NCBI GenBank assembly: GCA_035544575.1
Contig: DATKEC010000058.1
Coordinates: 1-34,260 of the forward strand
Source: DATHWB01 sp035544575
Lineage (GTDB): Bacteria; Actinomycetota; Acidimicrobiia; Spongiisociales; ZC4RG35
DNA: 34,260 nucleotides
Direction: 5' to 3'
Shown: positions 30,329 to 34,260 of the stretch, piece by piece
How positions within the stretch are numbered: the first letter of the stretch is position 1
How the letters are laid out: every line of letters starts with the position of its first letter
Position numbers and translations under genes: made by a program
Notes under the pieces: model-generated
What the model was told of the DNA's origin: nothing
Seen by the model: the letters and a program-made list of their open reading frames with translations, nothing else
Databases searched by the model: none

Positions 30329-31362
30329 TGCCGATGCGCGGTCTCGTCTTCGATGGGCCGGGCGAGATCCGCTTCGCCGAGGACCTGGCCGATCCCGGGA
30401 TCACCGAGCCGACTGACGCCATCGTCGACGTGACGCTCGCCGGCGTCTGCGGCTCGGATCTGCATCCCTACGACGGCAGGGAGGCTTGCGCTCCGGGTGT
30501 CATCCCCGGCCACGAAGCGGTGGGCGTGGTGGCGAGCACCGGATCGGCGGTGACGACGATCGAACCGGGCGACCGGGTGATCGTGGCATTCACCGTGTCC
30601 TGCGGATCCTGTGACCGGTGCCAGGATGGCATCTCCTCTCGCTGCCGGCTGAGCCGACTGTTCGGCTGGGGCGACCCGACCGGTGCGAGTCCGCCCCTGC
30701 ATGGCGCCCAGGCCCAGCGCATCCGGGTTCCGCTGGCCGACGGGACACTCGTCAAGGTCCCCGACGGCATCGACGATGCCACCGCGGTGCTGCTCACAGA
30801 CAACTTTCCGACTGCGTGGCATGCGTTCGACCGCACCGACTGGAGCCGAGGTCCCGTGGCGGTGATCGGTCTGGGGGCGGTCGGCTTGTGCGTGGTGGCA
30901 GCGGCCCGTGCCCGGGGGGCGACCGAGATCGTCGGCTTCGACCCCGTCGCGGCGAGGCGACGTGCCGGCGAACTCCTCGGCGCGTCGACCGCGTCCCCGG
31001 ATGACTCGGCAGCTGAGTTTTCGGCTGTCGTCGAGGCGGCCGGCCCGCCGTCGGCGCAGCGTCTCGCCGCGGCGGTCGCCGCGGTCGGGGCGACCGTGTC
31101 GATCATCGCCGTCCAGACTGCCGACTCTTTCGCAATCGATCCGATCGTGGCCTACGACAAGAACCTCACCATCAGGGCGGGAAGGGCACCTGTCCGCAGC
31201 GTGGTCGATCAGATTCTCGAAGGCGTCGCCAACGGGTCGATCGTGGTGCCGTCCGAGACGGTGATCACCCACCCGGACATGCCGTTGGAGGACGGTCCGG
31301 GGCTCTACCGCGCCTTCGCCGCTCGGGATGATCACCTCATCAAGGCCACATTCCGTCCCTGA
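30328..31362 (+). CDS. zinc-dependent alcohol dehydrogenase family protein
   Basis: This 344-residue medium-chain dehydrogenase oxidises alcohols or reduces aldehydes with NAD(P). Catalytic zinc ligands are C41 (GVCGSD) and H62-E63 (PGHEAVG). The structural zinc site is complete, with C92, C95, C98 and C106. The cofactor Rossmann motif is GLGAVG (181-186), and GFDPVAARR follows. The N-terminal GROES-like and central Rossmann domains are in normal order and the length is standard. It follows the PPOX-like gene by an overlap of one base. The natural substrate cannot be told. A half copy of the dispersed repeat lies just after the stop. Confidence 0.92.
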   Translation: MPMRGLVFDGPGEIRFAEDLADPGITEPTDAIVDVTLAGVCGSDLHPYDGREACAPGVIPGHEAVGVVASTGSAVTTIEPGDRVIVAFTVSCGSCDRCQDGISSRCRLSRLFGWGDPTGASPPLHGAQAQRIRVPLADGTLVKVPDGIDDATAVLLTDNFPTAWHAFDRTDWSRGPVAVIGLGAVGLCVVAAARARGATEIVGFDPVAARRRAGELLGASTASPDDSAAEFSAVVEAAGPPSAQRLAAAVAAVGATVSIIAVQTADSFAIDPIVAYDKNLTIRAGRAPVRSVVDQILEGVANGSIVVPSETVITHPDMPLEDGPGLYRAFAARDDHLIKATFRP

Positions 31363-31379
31363 CGGCCGCGATCCAAACA

Positions 31380-31399
31380 AACCCAGGGTTCGAATGGAC
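31380..31399. repeat. partial copy of the dispersed repeat (half element)
   Basis: The AACCC-A-GGGTT part matches copy 1. The next nine bases match it at seven positions, up to GGAC, where similarity stops before the core is complete. It lies between the convergent alcohol dehydrogenase and permease genes. It looks like a decayed or half copy. Confidence 0.55.
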
Positions 31400-31400
31400 C

Positions 31401-32096
31401 TCACGCCACGAGGGCGTGGACCCGGCGCCAGAGCAACCCGATCCCGGCCGCATGGGCAACGAGCCCGACGCCGACCGCCGGCCACACGTTCGACGCCACC
31501 ACGGTTTCCACCACCCAGGTCGCCGGCACCAGTCCCAACGGGACCCGCCACCAGCCGTCGACGAACTGGAACGCCACCGCCGCCACCAGCAAGAATCCCG
31601 TGAGTTTGGAGACCGCCAGGGCCTGGACCCGGTCGCGGGCCACGGCCGCCATCACCATCGTGACGAGCACCGCGGTGGCTCCCGCCAAGACGACCACCGC
31701 CGCCAGCCTCGAGTAGCTCAACGAACCAGCGCCGACTCCCACCCCACCCGCGGCGAGGGCGCCGACCACACCCGGCAGAGCCAGCCGGTGGATGAGGAAC
31801 CCGTCGCCGCCTCGGGGGGTGACCGCCACCGCGTCGAGGATCTTCTCCTCCCGCTCCTCGACCAGCAGGAAGCCAACCACGAATCCGATCAGCATCGGGG
31901 TCAACAGCAGGGCGCCGCCGACGAACACCGGCCGGTGCTTGTCGAGTTCGACGACATCTGCCGTCGCCGCGACCAGCGGGTCGAAACCGAAGAACAACAA
32001 ACCGGCGAGGAGAAGCGGGGCCAGCCCGGCGGCGAGAAGCATCGGATCCCGCCGCAGGTTGGCGAGATCGGCGCGCACGAGTCCGGCGACGGTCAC
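31401..32096 (-). CDS. ABC transporter permease, second subunit of the TetR-linked exporter
   Basis: This 231-residue membrane protein has about six helices. Opening VRADLANLRRDPMLLAAGLAPLLLAGLLFFGF is the typical cytoplasmic-to-first-helix stretch of ABC-2-like permeases. FLLVEEREEKILDAVAVTPRGGDGFLIHR is the hallmark coupling loop with its VTP motif. Sizes and order resemble the fluoroquinolone exporter operon of mycobacteria (ATPase plus two permeases), but the substrate is not shown. The frame is open much further upstream; the GTG at 32096 overlaps the preceding permease stop by four bases (GTGA), which fixes the start. Confidence 0.87.
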   Translation of the reverse strand: MTVAGLVRADLANLRRDPMLLAAGLAPLLLAGLLFFGFDPLVAATADVVELDKHRPVFVGGALLLTPMLIGFVVGFLLVEEREEKILDAVAVTPRGGDGFLIHRLALPGVVGALAAGGVGVGAGSLSYSRLAAVVVLAGATAVLVTMVMAAVARDRVQALAVSKLTGFLLVAAVAFQFVDGWWRVPLGLVPATWVVETVVASNVWPAVGVGLVAHAAGIGLLWRRVHALVA

Positions 32097-32779
32097 GTCC
32101 GTCCCTCTCGGCGGGCGGCGGTGAGCTCGGCCAACGCCCACCAGCCGACACCCGCGGCGCCCACGGCCAATACCGACAAAGCCACGGCCGCCACCGGGCC
32201 GAACGCACCGCCACCGAGCAGCAGGAGTGCGGCGGTCGTCGGCCACAACGCCAAGATCCGTTCTTCGATGCCGAAGCCAACCGCGACGAGTGGGGCGAAC
32301 AGGGGTATCGACCAGACGGTCGCCCGCGCGAAGTAGTCGTTCACCGATCGCGCCCGCAGCGCCACCGCGTATCCGAAGGACGTGTAGAGCAGAGCGGTGA
32401 GCACGACGCCAGGTACGAAAGTGAACCACCGCAGACTGAGACCTGAACCCGCCGCCACCGCCACCCCGCCGACTGCCCCGATCGCTGCCAGCGCTCCGAC
32501 CCGCCCGACGAGAACGGCGAGCGGGCTCGCCGGCGTCACGGACACGGCCGCGGACGTCCCTTCGGAACGGTCCGCGAGCACGATGCCGCCGACGAAGAAG
32601 AAGCCGAGCGCGGCGGGGTCCGAGAAGACCAGGTACGGCATCACCACCGACGCGGCCGCCTCCGGTATCACGCGCAGCAGCGTCACGTAGATGAGGACCA
32701 CGGCCGCCGCCGCCCCGATGACACCCCGCCGCCACGCAAGTACCCAGTCCAGACGCGCCAGTGCGGCGACTTCGCTCAT
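32093..32779 (-). CDS. ABC transporter permease, first subunit of the TetR-linked exporter
   Basis: This 228-residue membrane protein of about six helices shares its general plan with the other permease. The start ALARLDWVLAWRRGVIGAAAAVVLIYV and the coupling segment ADRSEGTSAAVSVTPASPLAVLVGR repeat the VTP motif. The central SVNDYFARATVWSIPLFAPLVAVGFG lies between helices. The ATG at 32779 overlaps the ATPase stop by four bases (ATGA) and its own stop overlaps the second permease. The two permeases would form a heterodimer with two copies of the ATPase. Confidence 0.87.
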   Translation of the reverse strand: MSEVAALARLDWVLAWRRGVIGAAAAVVLIYVTLLRVIPEAAASVVMPYLVFSDPAALGFFFVGGIVLADRSEGTSAAVSVTPASPLAVLVGRVGALAAIGAVGGVAVAAGSGLSLRWFTFVPGVVLTALLYTSFGYAVALRARSVNDYFARATVWSIPLFAPLVAVGFGIEERILALWPTTAALLLLGGGAFGPVAAVALSVLAVGAAGVGWWALAELTAARREGRT

Positions 32780-33633
32780 GTGAGCTGGCGGCCGGTGACG
32801 GCGAGGAAGACGTCTTCCAGTGTCGCCTCGGTGGTGTGGATCGTCTCGATGCGGCCGCCGGTCACGAGTTCGAGAAACCGCTCGTGCCGGCCGAGCTGGT
32901 CCAGTCCGAATTCTTCGACGGCGAGCGCACCGCTGTCCTCACGATGCCCGACCCGCACGGTGCGCCGACCGTGGGCAACCATCAGGTCCCGGGGCGTCCC
33001 CATCCCGGCGAGACGGCCGTCGAGCAGGAAACCGACCACGTCACAGACCTCGGTAGCAGTCGCCATGTCATGGGTGGTGACGAACACGGCGGCACCGTCC
33101 GCGGCGGCCGACCGGACCAGGTCCTTGACGAAGCGGGCACTGGACGGGTCGAGTCCCGACGTGGGTTCGTCCAAGAAGAGCAGCGAAGGCCGGTTGAGGA
33201 ACGCCCGCGCCAGGTTGAGACGCATCCTCATCCCTTTCGAGAACGTGCCAACCCGCTGATCGGCCACGTCCGCCAGTCCGACCAGTCCGAGCAGCTCGAG
33301 CGGATCGCGGGTCTCGCCGCGGTGCAGGGATGCGAAGAAGGCCAGGTTCTCCCGAGCGGTGAGACGTGTATAGACGTTGGGAAACTCGAACGACACGCCG
33401 ATGCGCGCCCGGTAGTCCGCGCCCAGTTCGGCCAGCGGGCGGCCGTCGACCGACACCGATCCGCTCCAGCCGTCGAGCACACCGGTGAGGATCCGCTGGG
33501 TGGTGCTCTTGCCCGCTCCCGACGGGCCGAGGAATCCGAAGACGGATCCGGCGCCGATGGAGAAGCTCAACGAGGCCAGAACGTCATCCGAGGTGCCCGG
33601 GTAACGGAATCGGAGTTCGTCGACCTGGATCAT
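32776..33633 (-). CDS. ABC transporter ATP-binding protein of the TetR-linked exporter
   Basis: This 285-residue subunit has Walker A GPSGAGKST (36-44), the variant signature FSKGMRMRLNLARAF, Walker B LLFLDEPTSGLDP and the switch VTTHDMATA. The FSKGM wording and the two-permease operon match drug exporters of the Rv2688c type more than uptake systems. The frame opens earlier, at 33672, but the ATG at 33633 overlaps the TetR stop by four bases and begins the domain. It would power the two permeases downstream and be controlled by the TetR gene that heads the operon. Confidence 0.92.
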   Translation of the reverse strand: MIQVDELRFRYPGTSDDVLASLSFSIGAGSVFGFLGPSGAGKSTTQRILTGVLDGWSGSVSVDGRPLAELGADYRARIGVSFEFPNVYTRLTARENLAFFASLHRGETRDPLELLGLVGLADVADQRVGTFSKGMRMRLNLARAFLNRPSLLFLDEPTSGLDPSSARFVKDLVRSAAADGAAVFVTTHDMATATEVCDVVGFLLDGRLAGMGTPRDLMVAHGRRTVRVGHREDSGALAVEEFGLDQLGRHERFLELVTGGRIETIHTTEATLEDVFLAVTGRQLT

Positions 33634-34232
33634 CGGCCGTCCCCGCCAAGCCGCGCCCCGAGGGATTCGCACAGGATGTCCACCAGGTACCGATGACGTC
33701 TCAGGTCGGGGTCCCGCCGCACGGTGAGGGCGAGACGAGCGATTCCGGCGAGAATGTCGTCTCCAACGTCGGGAGCCAGGACGCCGTCAGCCTGCAGATC
33801 TGCTGCGAGCCCGGCGAACCATCGGTCGTCGTCGGCCATCCGTTCTTCCATCTCGTCTGGAGGAACCATCCGGAAGATGTGCGGGCCCTCGTCGGGATCG
33901 GCGAGCAGCGCCAGCACCGGATGATTCCCGACGGCATCGAACAGCGAACGAACGACTCTGGTCATCACCGCCACGGTTGTGCCTTCCCGCTCTCCTGCCA
34001 CCTCGGACAGGGTCGTCCGCAGCTCCTCTTCGACCTCGCCGAGAACCTCCATCACCAGCTGATCCTTCGACTCGTACAGCAGGTAGAAGGCTCCCTTGGA
34101 GACGCCCACCTGACGGGTGAGGTCGGCGATCGACATCGCCCGCACGCCAGCTTCTTCGATCCGCTGCCGGGCGACGGCGCGGAGCTTCTGTTTGAGGAGT
34201 TCGCGCTCGCTTTCGGCAAACGGCCGTGGCAT
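33630..34232 (-). CDS. TetR-family regulator heading the exporter operon
   Basis: This 200-residue regulator has the TetR DNA-binding domain KLRAVARQRIEEAGVRAMSIADLTRQVGVSKGAFYLLYESKDQL, about residues 17-60, with SKGAFYLLYESK as the recognition helix region. The remaining helices form the ligand domain and are not informative. The ATG at 34232 has GGTGGG upstream on this strand. It starts a four-gene operon with an ATPase and two permeases, each overlapping the next by four bases, so it very likely represses its own exporter until the substrate binds. A short dyad lies upstream near the window edge. Confidence 0.88.
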   Translation of the reverse strand: MPRPFAESERELLKQKLRAVARQRIEEAGVRAMSIADLTRQVGVSKGAFYLLYESKDQLVMEVLGEVEEELRTTLSEVAGEREGTTVAVMTRVVRSLFDAVGNHPVLALLADPDEGPHIFRMVPPDEMEERMADDDRWFAGLAADLQADGVLAPDVGDDILAGIARLALTVRRDPDLRRHRYLVDILCESLGARLGGDGR

Positions 34233-34244
34233 CTCAACCCACCT

Positions 34245-34257
34245 GTGACACTGTGAC
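34245..34257. promoter_or_regulatory. possible TetR operator at the window edge
   Basis: GTGACACTGTGAC is an imperfect inverted repeat (10 of 13 positions symmetric) and also a direct repeat of TGTGAC. It lies 13 bases before the TetR start. The window ends here, so the rest of the promoter cannot be judged. Confidence 0.3.
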
Positions 34258-34260
34258 CGG

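Overview
The window is GC-rich, densely packed bacterial DNA that reads as chromosome of a high-GC actinobacterium. I favour an uncultured-type member of the Acidimicrobiia, but only moderately. Supporting signs are many GTG starts, ATGA/GTGA stop-start overlaps, start codons with no Shine-Dalgarno but a TAnnnT hexamer 6-9 nt upstream (leaderless genes), and two likely coenzyme-F420 enzymes (an LLM-class oxidoreductase and a PPOX-like protein). I see no rRNA, tRNA, CRISPR array, insertion sequence, integrase or phage gene. The base composition and gene style look even throughout. No gene-free stretch exceeds about 180 bases.

Layout. 1-3.8 kb: tRNA methyltransferase TrmL, then a MacB/LolD-type ATPase with a large FtsX-type permease. 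3.7-5.5 kb: a MarR regulator divergent from a YceI-like protein and a VOC metalloenzyme, with overlapping promoters and dyads between them. 5.5-11.1 kb: an MFS transporter, a membrane-anchored esterase, a DUF454 protein, class II fructose-bisphosphate aldolase, NhaA Na+/H+ antiporter and a 58-residue zinc-ribbon protein overlapping it. 11.2-14.9 kb: an ArsR-type regulator with a small coupled ORF, divergent from an FAD oxidoreductase of the CrtI/PYROXD2 type and a GNAT acetyltransferase. Two copies of one dyad flank the regulator's promoter. 14.9-19.9 kb: a 5'-3' exonuclease, a helical hypothetical protein, a DUF2905 protein, a rhodanese, an unrecognised 328-residue protein, and (convergent) a membrane-anchored sulfite-oxidase-fold molybdoenzyme. 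20-23.6 kb: AzlC/AzlD, DNA-3-methyladenine glycosylase I, a YbdK-type carboxylate-amine ligase and an LLM oxidoreductase. 23.6-34.2 kb: an export-rich zone with a TetR-ABC-permease operon, a heterodimeric ABC exporter, an F420/PPOX protein with a zinc alcohol dehydrogenase, and a second TetR-ABC-permease-permease operon.

How it fits together. Most of the window is housekeeping and stress-response cargo in short operons. The right third is devoted to export, with each simple ABC system headed by its own TetR repressor. The exporter pair at 26.2-29.8 kb has complementary defects in its nucleotide-binding motifs that predict one degenerate and one working ATP site. The least explained DNA is a family of palindromic intergenic elements built on the core GGACGTATACGTCC (two cores near 18.3 kb, one near 29.85 kb) preceded by ACCCAGGGTT. 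A half copy lies at 31.38 kb. All copies sit at gene ends. I see no clear new defence or mobile system. The novel-looking items are this repeat family, the paired operators, the unrecognised gene in the rhodanese operon, and the small overlapping ORFs.
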